A program made the position numbers and the translations under genes. This document shows, piece by piece, positions 1 to 8,758 of a stretch of 64,000 bases of DNA (the stretch's first letter is position 1; each line of letters opens with the position of its first letter). Source of the DNA: Opisthocomus hoazin (lineage: Eukaryota > Chordata > Aves > Opisthocomiformes > Opisthocomidae); contig NC_134416.1 of the NCBI RefSeq assembly GCF_030867145.1, forward strand, positions 92,047,183-92,111,182. Reading direction: 5' to 3'. The notes below the pieces were generated by a model. The model saw only the letters and a program-made list of their open reading frames with translations. It had not been told where the DNA came from and made no database searches.

Positions 1-662
1 TGCTGGTTGATGGCTCAACATGACCCAGCAATGTGTGCTTGCAGCCCAGAAGGCCAACCATGTCCTGGGCTGCCTCAAAAGCAGCATGGCCAGCAGGTTG
101 AGGGAGGTGGTTCTGCTCTTCTACTCTGCTCTGGTGAGACCCCACCTGGAGTCCTGCATCCAGCTCTAGAGCTCTCAGCACAGGAGAGACATGGAGCTGT
201 TGGAGCAGGTCCAGAGGAGGGCCACAAAAATGATCAGAGGGTTGGAACACCTCTTCTGTGAGGAAAGGCTGAGAGAGTTGGGGCTGTTCAGCCTGGAGAA
301 GAGAAAGCTCCGGGGAGACCTTACTGCAGCCTTCCAGTACATGAGGGAGGCCTACAAGAGAGATGCAGAGGAACTTTTTACAAGGGCCTGTAGTGATAGG
401 ATGAGGGGGAGTGGCTTCAAGCTGCAAGAGGGTAGATTTAGATTAGATATAAGGAAGAAATTCTTTACTGTGGGGGTTGTGAGACACTGGAACAGGTTGC
501 CTGGAGAAGTTGCAAATGCCCCTTCCCTGGAAGTGTTCAAGGCCAGGTTGGATGGGGCTTTGAGCAACCTGGTCTAGTGGAAGGTGTCCCTGCCCATGGC
601 AGGGGGCTTGGAACTAGATGATCTTTAAGTTCCCTTCCAACCCAAACCATTCTATGATTCTA
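1..662 (+). mobile_element. CR1 LINE 3' fragment (sense)
   Basis: This is a 5'-truncated CR1 non-LTR retrotransposon running to its 3' terminus. The reading frame at 191-577 is a decayed piece of the C-terminal end of the CR1 ORF2 polyprotein, with a recognisable run around [20 protein letters not shown]. The 3' untranslated part (563-662) has the familiar CR1 text about a lost 'CCCATGGCAGGGGGCTTGGAACTAGATGA' block and ends in ATTCTATGATTCTAGAA, the short terminal repeat used by bird CR1 instead of a poly-A tail. It lies in a GPLD1 intron in the same orientation as the gene. The left end runs off the window. It is a dead copy. Confidence 0.93.
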
Positions 663-1110
663 GAATAGAGAGAGATGAGATACATTCCCTTTTAATCTGT
701 TTCTGTGGCTATAAACTGTGGAGTAACAGCTGCTGTCTTCTTGCAGAGCATTTCAGTGGTTTACAGCTATAATGCTATTAACAGGAAGGATCATAAGCTG
801 GACATCAATGGTGCACTGTCCTCAGAAGAGGAAACAGCAAAGCAGCGCCATATTGTGTTCAGTTAGCTGATGTTTTAATACCTCTACATCCTCAGACAGA
901 ACCGCTGACTCCGAGTTAGTGTATTAGTATGACAGTTATTACTTGAGAGAGTGGTGATGCGAAGAAGATCTTAAGAATTATTGGGATAGATTTTTGTCAT
1001 CTCTGTTTCCAGTTCTTCCCTGCGCTGGGTTTGCAAATGTGCATTAGGTTTTGATGGTGTTGTCTTGCAAACGTCTGTTGTTTTCATGAGAGCAATCCCT
1101 CTTCTTTTAG
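663..1110 (+). other. GPLD1: GPLD1 intron sequence
   Basis: Non-coding intron leading to the first supported GPLD1 exon. It ends in a pyrimidine-rich tract and a TTTTAG acceptor at 1110. A short open stretch after a CAG at 746 has no usable donor and does not match GPLD1. Confidence 0.7.
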
Positions 1111-1221
1111 CCTTCAGGAAGATTTGGTTCTGCCTTGGCAGTCCTGGACTTCAATGAGGATGGAGTGCCAGATCTGGCAGTTGGAGCACCTTCCGTGGGA
1201 TCTCAGTTTCTGACTTACAAA
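1111..1221 (+). CDS. GPLD1: GPLD1 exon: FG-GAP repeat with calcium loop
   Basis: 37 whole codons, phase 0 at both ends. The acceptor is CTTCTTTTAG and the donor is AAA|GTAAGC. It encodes PSGRFGSALAVLDFN then EDGVPDLAVGAPSVGS, an FG-GAP motif followed by a D-x-N-x-D-G-x-x-D calcium loop. Confidence 0.95.
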
Positions 1222-4200
1222 GTAAGCCACGCACATGAGTCTGTTGGGGTTTTTTCCCTCCAAACAGAACATTTTTATTGACACGTTTTTTTTGAACAGT
1301 GAAATGAGAGAGAGAATTTCTGTTGTTGCTCAAGGTGACATTGTGATTTAAGCACAAAGGTTTATAACCTTCGTGGGTACTTTGACTACAGCAATGGCAC
1401 CTATCTGTATTTCTCTTTCAGTGGCCTTTTTGCGCATTGGAAATCCAAATCAGATTGCAGCTTTGCAGCACTGATGTGCTGGAAATGTACGAAGCCAGTC
1501 ATGAAAGATGCGTGTACCCTTTTTATTTAGGAACAGAGGGTCTGGAATGGACCTCACGGGTCAGCGAGCCTTGTCATCTGCTGTCACAGGCCCACAGACG
1601 ATATCTAACATGTGATATGAACACGGACACACTTGCTAAAATAATCAACTTACACAGGCTTAATGACTTGCAGCTTGCTGGATAAGCCCATGTAATGGTC
1701 CCTGAGCATTTTCAGCCCATGCAAACCAAGAGGCGAAATGTTTTGGTTTAAATCAGATCCGTTAAGCTTAAAACTCTTCAGAATTTTAGATACTAACTTA
1801 GATGCCTAAATAGGAATTTAAGTGCTTTTATGTAGACCCAGTAGCTTGGAAAACTGCATGCATCTGTTGTTCCTGGTGCTGTGTGCCATTGCGTTAAATA
1901 ATAATTAACAAAATTTGAGCCACCTGAATGTGTGTATAACGAATGTAAATATACAGCATACTGTCCTTGCTCCTTACCCACAGTACGATGAAAATGTACT
2001 TCTCTAGTTTGCTGCCTGGCTATAGCAGTACCCAGTACAGCATGGGTATTCTTAGGTTTGGGGTGGAAAGATAGTATTAGGAGAAGGCTCTGATAGGAAA
2101 AATGCAGTTGTATTTATAGCCCTTGCAGAACCGTTTCACGCCTTGTGCTTTTTCTTGGATTTCATGCTTGGTGCTGACATGCAGATGCTCTCATGCTGTT
2201 TTTGCTTTTCCTGCTGTTTAGGGTGCTGTGTATGTCTATTTTGGCACTGAGGGAAGAGGCTTGGCATCTCAACCAAACGTTACCATAACTTGTCAGGTAT
2301 ATTGATCAGGCTAACATGGGGCTACACAAGCAGGGGGTGAGATAAAGGGGAAAGAGGCTTGTGGGCTTAAAAAAAGAATGTTAAAAATCGAACTTCTAAT
2401 TGCAAGGAAATTTAGACTGATGGGAATGGTGCAAGCAGGTGCTTGGCTAGGTTGGTTGTATGTGGGAAAGACGTTTTCACTCTAGTGCAGGGGAGGCAGC
2501 AGGGTGAACAGAAAGATGCATAGCTGTCCAAAAAAACCCCAAAGAAAACAAAACTGAAGTCAGGGGGCGGGAGGGTAATTTGATCAGAAGCAGACAAAGT
2601 TAGCTCCTTAGAAATGAATTGCTCTATTTTGTTACAGAATTGGTGGTTTCAGTTCCATTTCAGGCTTAAACTAACTGTTTATTGCAGTATTCCTGCTGTA
2701 ATCTTGGTTGGTCCCTGCTGGCAGCAGATGTTGATGGGGATGGAAATGCTGATCTGGTTGTGGGCTCTCCGTATGCACCTGGTGGCGGGCAGCAGAGAGG
2801 ATTTGTGGTTGCATTTTACTCTTATGTCAACAGGACCGACCAAGGTAATATTTGTTGAGTAAATTAACCCTCCCATATTTTATGTGACTGTTTATTTGTT
2901 TCCAATTAGTCATAGGATAATTCAGGTTCGAAGGAACCTTAGGAGGTCTGGTCCAGCCTCCTACTCAATCAGGGGACAGCTGTGAAGTCAGACCAGATTG
3001 CTCAGGGCTTCAGGATCTTAAAAACCCCCAATGACAGAGATTGCACAGCCACTGTGGGCAGCTGTTCCACTTCTCGGCTGTCCTCATAGAGAAAAAAGTC
3101 TTGTTACAGCCAGTACGAACCTCTCTTGTTTCAGCTTATGCTCAGTCTATTGTCTTCCCACCACGCATAGTGAAGTCAGAGGCATAGAAGGCGTAGAGTA
3201 CCCCAGTACACTGGGAAGAGCCTGGCTCACTCGCCTTGTTCACCTCCTCACAGGTACTGGCAGGCTGCGGTGAGGTCCTTTCAAAACCTTCTCTTCTCCA
3301 GGCTGAATAAGCCCCAGTCCCTCAGCCTCTGCTCACAGCGCAAGTGCTCCAGCCCCCCAACCATCTTGGGGGCCCTCTACTAAATTTTCTCCAGTTTATC
3401 AACATCTTTCCTGTTTTGTGGGGTCGAAAAATGAACACTGTTTTATAGCTGTGGTCTAGGGACGAGTAAAGGGGAGAGAAAAATCACTTCTCTCAATCTC
3501 TTTGCTCATGCTCCTGCTTGTATAGCCTGGGGATGCCATTGGCCGTTTCTGCTGTCAGAGCCTCACACTCAGGATCTCCAGGACCTCTTCCACACAGCTG
3601 CTCCCTAACCAGCCTGTCCCCAGCCTGTATCAGTGCAAGGGCATCTCCTTTCCCAGGGGCGGGGCTTTGCATTTGTCCTCGTGACTGAATTTTGTGAGGT
3701 CCCTGTCAGCCTGTTCCTCCAGCCTGTCTGCTGGGTCCCTCTGAGTGGTAGCACTGCCCTCAAGTGACGGCCCCCCTCAATCTCCTGTCATCCACCAGCT
3801 TCACGAAAGGGCACGTTGTTGCCTTCTGCAGATCATTTATAAAAGTGTTTAACAGGAAGAGTCTAAAGACAGACCCCTGAAGGCACCCCACTCGTCACAG
3901 GTGTTCAGAGTACCCACCACTAGTCGAGGCTCTGTGGGGGTCATCATCTCAACCGGGTTTTTCCCATCTGGTTGTCCACCCATCCAGACTGCACTGTCCA
4001 AGCTCAGATGCAAGAACATTGTGGGAAACAGTGTTTAGAGCCTTGCAAAAACAAGGGATTCAACCGTGTCTTGGTGATGCCAGGGTGGACTCACTGGTCT
4101 TCCTTGGAAATTTCCAAACGTATCTCAGAAGATGAATTTTTATCATTCTGTGTGCCCCTGCGTGTGGCTAAAGAGGAATGCTACACGCGAATACAGCTAA

Positions 4201-7200
4201 TGAGGACAGGTGATGAGGATTGTTGTGAATGAGGGAGCAAAGGCCACATATGAAGCTAAATAAAGGTAATAGGGGTTGGGCAGGATATGCAGATACTCAG
4301 AGCTTTGTCAGGATCATGTAATTGAGATTTCAATAATGCTTAATTCTTGTGGCTTATTCTACTTCATGTAAAAGTAGAAACCACAAGGAAAATAGGTTTC
4401 AAACCACTGATGACTGACATTTTTGCAGAACCAAAACACAGAATGAATTATTGGAATTAAAGTCAGAATTATTTCAAGCGCTGCTGCCCACAGCCCTTGA
4501 AGATTTACAAGTTCTGATGAACAGTTTCAGTGTTGTCCTGTCCCTAAGAAGGAGTCACTGGTTTAGGGCAGGCTTGAGTGGTAGCTTTCATGTACTTTGC
4601 GTCGGCTATTGCAAGGGTTTAGAAGCAGGCTGTGTTGAGTAAAGGCTTTCACCAGGCAGTACAGCTGCAGACTGAGCAATAACTGGTGCCACACAACGGA
4701 TGGTGTAACTTTGCTTATAGTAACTTGTTGTCATAGGATGAACCAGTGGAGGATTGCTAACAGGTTTTTCTATGCCAGGGTACATCAAGACTCAATTAAT
4801 ATTTTTCTGGTCTGTCAGGACTTCTGTCCGTGGCGGATGCCAACTGGATGGTGAAGGGGGAAGAAAACTACGCTTGGTTTGGATTTTCGCTTGACAGCTG
4901 CCAGCTGGAGAACGTAACGTTGCTGCTGATTGGTAGCCCTACATGGAAGAGTTGTGCTGGGTGTGTTGTGCATGACAGCTTGCCCTCTCCTCCATTCTGC
5001 CCTGCCACTACAGTGGTTAGGATTTGTAAGAGATTAGACTTCCAGCTTTTCAGGAAGTTTCCTCTTTGTTCTGCTTACAATATTTTTATTAAATTCATAT
5101 TTTTATGCCTTCATCCTTCCTCATGAAGGGGAGGTGTGTCTTTAGACACTTTATAGAGAGGGTCTTTCTTATTTAGAGACACTTAAGAATTGGTTGGGTT
5201 TTCTTCGGGATGGGGCACAAAAATGCTAAGACGTAAGCATGCCTAAAATAATCCTATAGATAGCACTTACTTTGAGATAGCATTTGGTAAAAACAAACCG
5301 AACACAAAAATGTATCAGGTGATGAAGAAGCGGATAGACAGACCAAGTCTGTGCCCTAATGTCTTGTAACTAATTAGAATAAGCATGGGAATTACTCAAA
5401 TAGATTTCTACAATTTGGCAGGCACTGTTACTCCAAACGAAAATGGGGAAATATTTTAAGAGGAGCAATCATAGCTAAATGTACAAAAATGTGTTGTTAC
5501 GTACAAAACTGTTTTGCCTTGTAATTCAAGCTGCAATCCCTTCTCCTCGGATGTCAGACAGAGTGTTGGGAAGGTGTATGGGTACAACCCACCAAACACA
5601 ACGCCCTGGTTCGCGGTAACGGGAGACAAGGTAGGGCTCCTGCTGTAGTCTGGGGCCTTATGAATAATGTGAAATGAAGTAGCATGCTGTAGAAGTGACG
5701 TAGGTCTTCTAAAAATCTAACAGGAGATGGGCAGAATGGGTTTGTCTCTGGCCAGTGGTGTGATGTCTGTGGCTGGGATCGCAAGGACAGTTTTGGTGGT
5801 AGGTGCACCTACTGCAGGTAAGTCCTTCTCAAAATTGGAAACCAGTTCTGCTTTGGGATGTTTGCTTCTGTATGGCCAGAGAATAGATACAAAATTAAAA
5901 GTAAGAAAAGGGACCTTTTAATTGCCACATAATTTAAAAAAAGAAAAAAAAAAAAGACAAGAATTAATCACTGTAATGACCTACAAGTGCCTTACCTGTA
6001 GAGTCCTCTGTACTATGCCTCAACTTCAGCGGGCTTTTTCCTTCCTTAAAATTAGTTTAGCAGCATTATTACCTTGCATTATTTATGTAGCAGTGATTTG
6101 TTAGTAGACTGCTTATTTCCTGGAATTAAAACACCACAGTATTTTGTTCTTACTCTGGCAGTAGGTAGTAAGGAATTAGGAAAGTCAAAGTGTAGAACTC
6201 TAACTTGAACACATTTTTCCCCTGCTGCTATTGCTAAGAGGCTGTTTCTGTGCTAATTAGTGTTAATGCCATATAGCATTTGGTCTTAGTCATGAATTAT
6301 GTCCATGTTATGTCATGGCAGTATTATCTGCTGTCAGTGTACTACAAGTAGTAAACCTAAGTTCCTATGTCTGATGCTCAGCTTCTGTTACTTTTTTTTT
6401 TTTCAGATAGCCTGTCTAGGATTTCATTTATCTCCTCTGTGCTGCACCAGGCTGGACTGGCTGTGGTATACGATCTGACAGACAGCACTAAGCCTGCTTT
6501 GCTCAGCACCTTCAGTGGGGACAGGAGGTTTTCTCGCTTTGGAGGAGATGTGTGCTTAAGTGACCTGGATAATGATGGACTAGGTAAAGCCTGGTGAATC
6601 TAGCTCAGAGGTGAACTGTTCTGCCAACAGGAAGACTGGTCACCTGCTTATTCACACAAGTGCTAAATACAGTCTGCTTCCTCAGCTGACTTGTAAAGTT
6701 TTCCATCGTGCCTGGTGAGGAGGCATCTCTAAAATTCCACGCGAGTCAGAAACGGAAACCTTTTACCTGTCATTGTTAATAGGAATTGTGGCATTTAGAG
6801 GTGTGTAATAAATGCCAGCTCACTCGTGTTTTGTTTTAGTATTATTTATGTCATCCTTGTAATATTTGCAGATGAAATGATTGTGGCATCCCCTCTGCGA
6901 ACTAACGACATCACCACGGTACTGTTTGGTGGGACAGCTGGCCGTGTTTACATTTACAACGGCAAGCAGGCATCCTCAGGGAACGTGACGAGCCACTGCA
7001 AGTCATGGGTATCTCCCTGCCCCGAGGACTGGGTAAGAAAACATAAAAGTGAAATCGGGACATGAGGTCATAATGACAGCTAATTAATTACATCCAGTGC
7101 AAATATCTGGTGCACTCCAACTTGGTTTCAGCAAACAAAAGGTGACTTATGTTTCTGAACCTGTGTGATTTGGCTCACCCTGTTTGTTCTTGAATTACTT

Positions 7201-8758
7201 TGCTGTTTAGGAGCCAGGGTTGTTGCCCTGATCTTCTGCTCTCCTAACGTGGTTCTTTCCACTGACTTTTTACTTTCTCTTTTCTTCTTTAGGCACAGTA
7301 TGTCCTGATTTCTCCTGAGGCAAGTAACAAGAAAACAAACTACTGAGAGAAATTTAAAAGTCCTACTTAAAAAACCAAACCTAACAGCATTATAACAAGC
7401 AATGTTATTTTACAGGAACAATCAAGGTTTGGGAGTTCCGTTATCACTGTGAAATCTGAAAGAAAGGTGAGAAAAATGACAGTTGTCAGTTGCTTCATAA
7501 CATCTTTCTACCTCACTTGCATATAATGGCCAACACTTCACGTATATCTTACTCATTTGCAGAAGTCTTAAGTGCTTTACGTAGTTAATTTAGTTTTCAT
7601 TTAAGTCACTCTCTGAACTGATAAATAAAACCACATTATAGTTGGATGAACTATGGAGTTATCAAAATATTGGCACCTGACACCTGAATTGAAAGAGATC
7701 ACTTTAAAACAGCCTGAAACCTAAACTGCTTAGGAGTCTGCTGAAAGGCTGCATGGTAAACCAAGCGTGGGTGCCAATGGGCTTTACTGTTCATGCCAAC
7801 CTGTATGCAGAGCGGATGCTCAGCTGTGGGGTAAACCGGGCACCCAACCACCCCTCTCGTTTAGTATTTGCAAGCTTGCTGTCCCAGCTGTCGCTTGCAG
7901 TGAAGGCTGTTCATCTGCGAAGGATTTCCAAGCGTAGAGGCCCAGTTCTTGCCTGAATGACTTTGGATAGTTCTCTTTGTTTCCCTCAGATGCCCCTCAT
8001 TTTTACAAAAAGTCCATCCCTGTGCTTGTATGATGCACCGAGGAACCGTTTTTCAGCTTGAAGGTTACTTAGTGCTCATTCAGCTGAGGGGAGTCCAATG
8101 TTCTGCTTCCTCTGACATAACCTGAGTGAGAACTGGGGTTCTCTGTTGAGTACTGAGAAGACCTCAGTACCAGGCTGAGGAGGTGCACAACTGGTCTTCA
8201 ACAAATGGCGTTTGACTTCTTGCTGTTAAAACATGCCACAGAGAAACACCTGGAAATGTAAATGCTGCTAAATGAGGTTAGGGTGCATAATCCAACACCT
8301 GAAACAAAGGCATTGCTGATGGTTTCTGAATGAGTGCCAGTGCAGCCGTTCTCCAGACAGTTATGTTCCTTTGCTGCGGCACCAATGCAGTCCACACGCC
8401 AGCTTCATCTGTATTGATCTTACCCCCGAGAAAGTGTTTATGTTGGCAAGAGATTTATCTGACTGGTTCCAGCTCCTTCCAATTCACCAAATGAAACAAA
8501 GCCCGTTTGCCAAATCGCTTTGTTCACCGCTTCCTGGTGAGGTGTGTTGTGCTCGTTTCTCCTCATCCCATTTCTGTAGGACACTGATGACAGGGACATA
8601 ACCTGGTTCCCACTAGGGAGGCTTCAGGCAATCGAACACCTGTAGCTGCGCACTGCTTACCTTTGTTTGTGTCTCTACAGAGAGAAGTTGTAGTGGCAGC
8701 AGAGAGAAGCTCGGCGAAAGCTCGGCTTGGTGGAAGGCTTTTTGTCTACTCGCTCTAA
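1111..8758 (+). CDS. GPLD1: Phosphatidylinositol-glycan-specific phospholipase D, C-terminal half (partial, 11 exons)
   Basis: GPLD1 is a secreted enzyme of plasma and lysosomes that hydrolyses the inositol-phosphate bond of GPI anchors and so releases anchored proteins. Exons seen: 1111-1221, 2222-2296, 2688-2844, 4819-4960, 5558-5630, 5724-5817, 6407-6583, 6872-7032, 7293-7319, 7416-7466 and 8681-8758. Phases are consistent throughout and give about 381 residues plus TAA. The product is the FG-GAP beta-propeller. Calcium-binding type repeats are visible as DFNEDGVPDLAVGAP (exon 1111), DVDGDGNADLVVGSP (exon 2688) and DLDNDGLDE (across exons 6407 and 6872). The stretch LLSTFSGDRRFSRFGG is near-identical to the human protein as I remember it. 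N-glycosylation sequons (NVT, NRT, NVT, NTT, NVT) fit a secreted protein. The N-terminal zinc phospholipase domain and signal peptide are left of the window. Oddities: a GC donor after 7319 and a shortened segment at the 4960/5558 junction. The gene converges on MRS2. Confidence 0.95.
2222..2296 (+). CDS. GPLD1: GPLD1 exon: propeller strand segment
   Basis: 25 codons, phase 0 at both ends, acceptor GTTTAG, donor CAG|GTATAT. It encodes GAVYVYFGTEGRGL and then PNVTITCQ, which contains an N-glycosylation sequon. Confidence 0.94.
2688..2844 (+). CDS. GPLD1: GPLD1 exon: FG-GAP repeat with calcium loop
   Basis: 157 nt, starts in phase 0 and leaves one base. Acceptor TATTGCAG, donor CAAG|GTAATA. 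It encodes NLGWSLLAADVDGDGNADLV, the second clear calcium loop, then GSPYAPGGG and a VNRT sequon. Confidence 0.94.
2910..4060 (-). mobile_element. Old CR1 LINE copy, antisense in a GPLD1 intron
   Basis: The stretch begins with a worn CR1 3' end in reverse (CATAGGATAATTCAGG, then a variant of the usual 'lost in rescue, GGTCTGGTCCAGCCTCCTAC' segment). It continues through reverse-complement CR1 coding text: clipped phrases such as CTCCAGGCTGAATAAGCCCC near 3300, ACCCCTGAAGGCACCCCACT near 3870, and a run near 4020-4060 matching the region upstream in CR1. Many substitutions and indels show it is much older than the copy at 1-662. The 5' boundary is uncertain. Confidence 0.7.
4061..4818 (+). other. 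GPLD1: GPLD1 intron sequence
   Basis: Remaining part of the intron between exons 2688-2844 and 4819-4960. I see no gene, RNA or clear repeat in it. Confidence 0.6.
4819..4960 (+). CDS. GPLD1: GPLD1 exon: propeller segment (donor tentative)
   Basis: Acceptor TCTGTCAG. The exon completes a Gly codon, then encodes ANWMVKGEENYAWFGFSLDS and a sequon in ENVTLLLIGSPTWK. Reading stays open past the true end. I place the donor at GCTGG|GTGTGT because it leaves two bases, which fits the next exon's frame. The alternative AAGA|GTTGTG would leave one base and not fit the chosen acceptor. Confidence 0.85.
5558..5630 (+). CDS. GPLD1: GPLD1 exon: propeller segment (acceptor tentative)
   Basis: It encodes QSVGKVYGYNPPNTTPWFAV then TGDK and ends at a clear donor AAG|GTAGGG. 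The acceptor GGATGTCAG is weak in pyrimidines, but it gives the right phase with 4960. An alternative acceptor at 5530 (AATTCAAG) would add residues but needs another donor phase. Confidence 0.8.
5724..5817 (+). CDS. GPLD1: GPLD1 exon: propeller segment
   Basis: 94 nt, phase 0 in and one base left over. Acceptor TCTAACAG, donor GCAG|GTAAGT. It encodes EMGRMGLSLASGVMS then ARTVLVVGAPTA, another FG-GAP-like blade. Confidence 0.92.
6407..6583 (+). CDS. GPLD1: GPLD1 exon: FG-GAP repeat, most conserved block
   Basis: 177 nt with a long T-tract acceptor (TTTTTTTTTTTTCAG) and donor CTAG|GTAAAG. It encodes LLSTFSGDRRFSRFGG followed by LSDLDNDGL. The calcium loop is split by the intron and finishes with DE in the next exon. 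Confidence 0.96.
6872..7032 (+). CDS. GPLD1: GPLD1 exon: propeller segment
   Basis: 161 nt, acceptor ATATTTGCAG, donor TGG|GTAAGA. It encodes DEMIVASPLRTNDITTVLFG then GRVYIYNGK, a GNVT sequon and CKSWVSPCPED. Confidence 0.95.
7293..7319 (+). CDS. GPLD1: GPLD1 27-nt exon followed by a GC donor
   Basis: Nine codons (AQYVLISPE) after a strong acceptor TTCTTCTTTAG. The exon end is followed by GCAAGT, not GTAAGT, so the next intron is GC-AG. Joining to 7416 gives SPE-EQSRFGSS, which is collinear with the human SPEASSRFGSS. This supports the call despite the short length. Confidence 0.88.
7416..7466 (+). CDS. GPLD1: GPLD1 exon: last FG-GAP motif
   Basis: 17 codons, phase 0 both ends. Acceptor ATTTTACAG, donor AAG|GTGAGA. 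It encodes EQSRFGSSVITVKSERK. Confidence 0.93.
7467..8680 (+). other. GPLD1: GPLD1 last intron
   Basis: 1.2-kb intron ending in TTTGTGTCTCTACAG. No repeat, RNA gene or second exon is recognised in it. The small open frames at 7753-7956 and 8371-8601 match nothing I know. Confidence 0.75.
8681..8758 (+). CDS. GPLD1: GPLD1 terminal coding exon
   Basis: 25 codons and TAA: REVVVAAERSSAKARLGGRL then FVYSL. The human chain ends ...VYSLGSD, so this protein ends about three residues earlier. Confidence 0.94.
   Translation, partial: REVVVAAERSSAKARLGGRLFVYSL

Noticed and set aside
191-577. 128-residue frame at the left edge, considered as a host gene
   Set aside because: It is the decayed end of CR1 ORF2.
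747-927. Open stretch after a CAG acceptor, considered as an upstream GPLD1 exon
   Set aside because: No donor in phase with the exon at 1111, and the peptide does not align with GPLD1.
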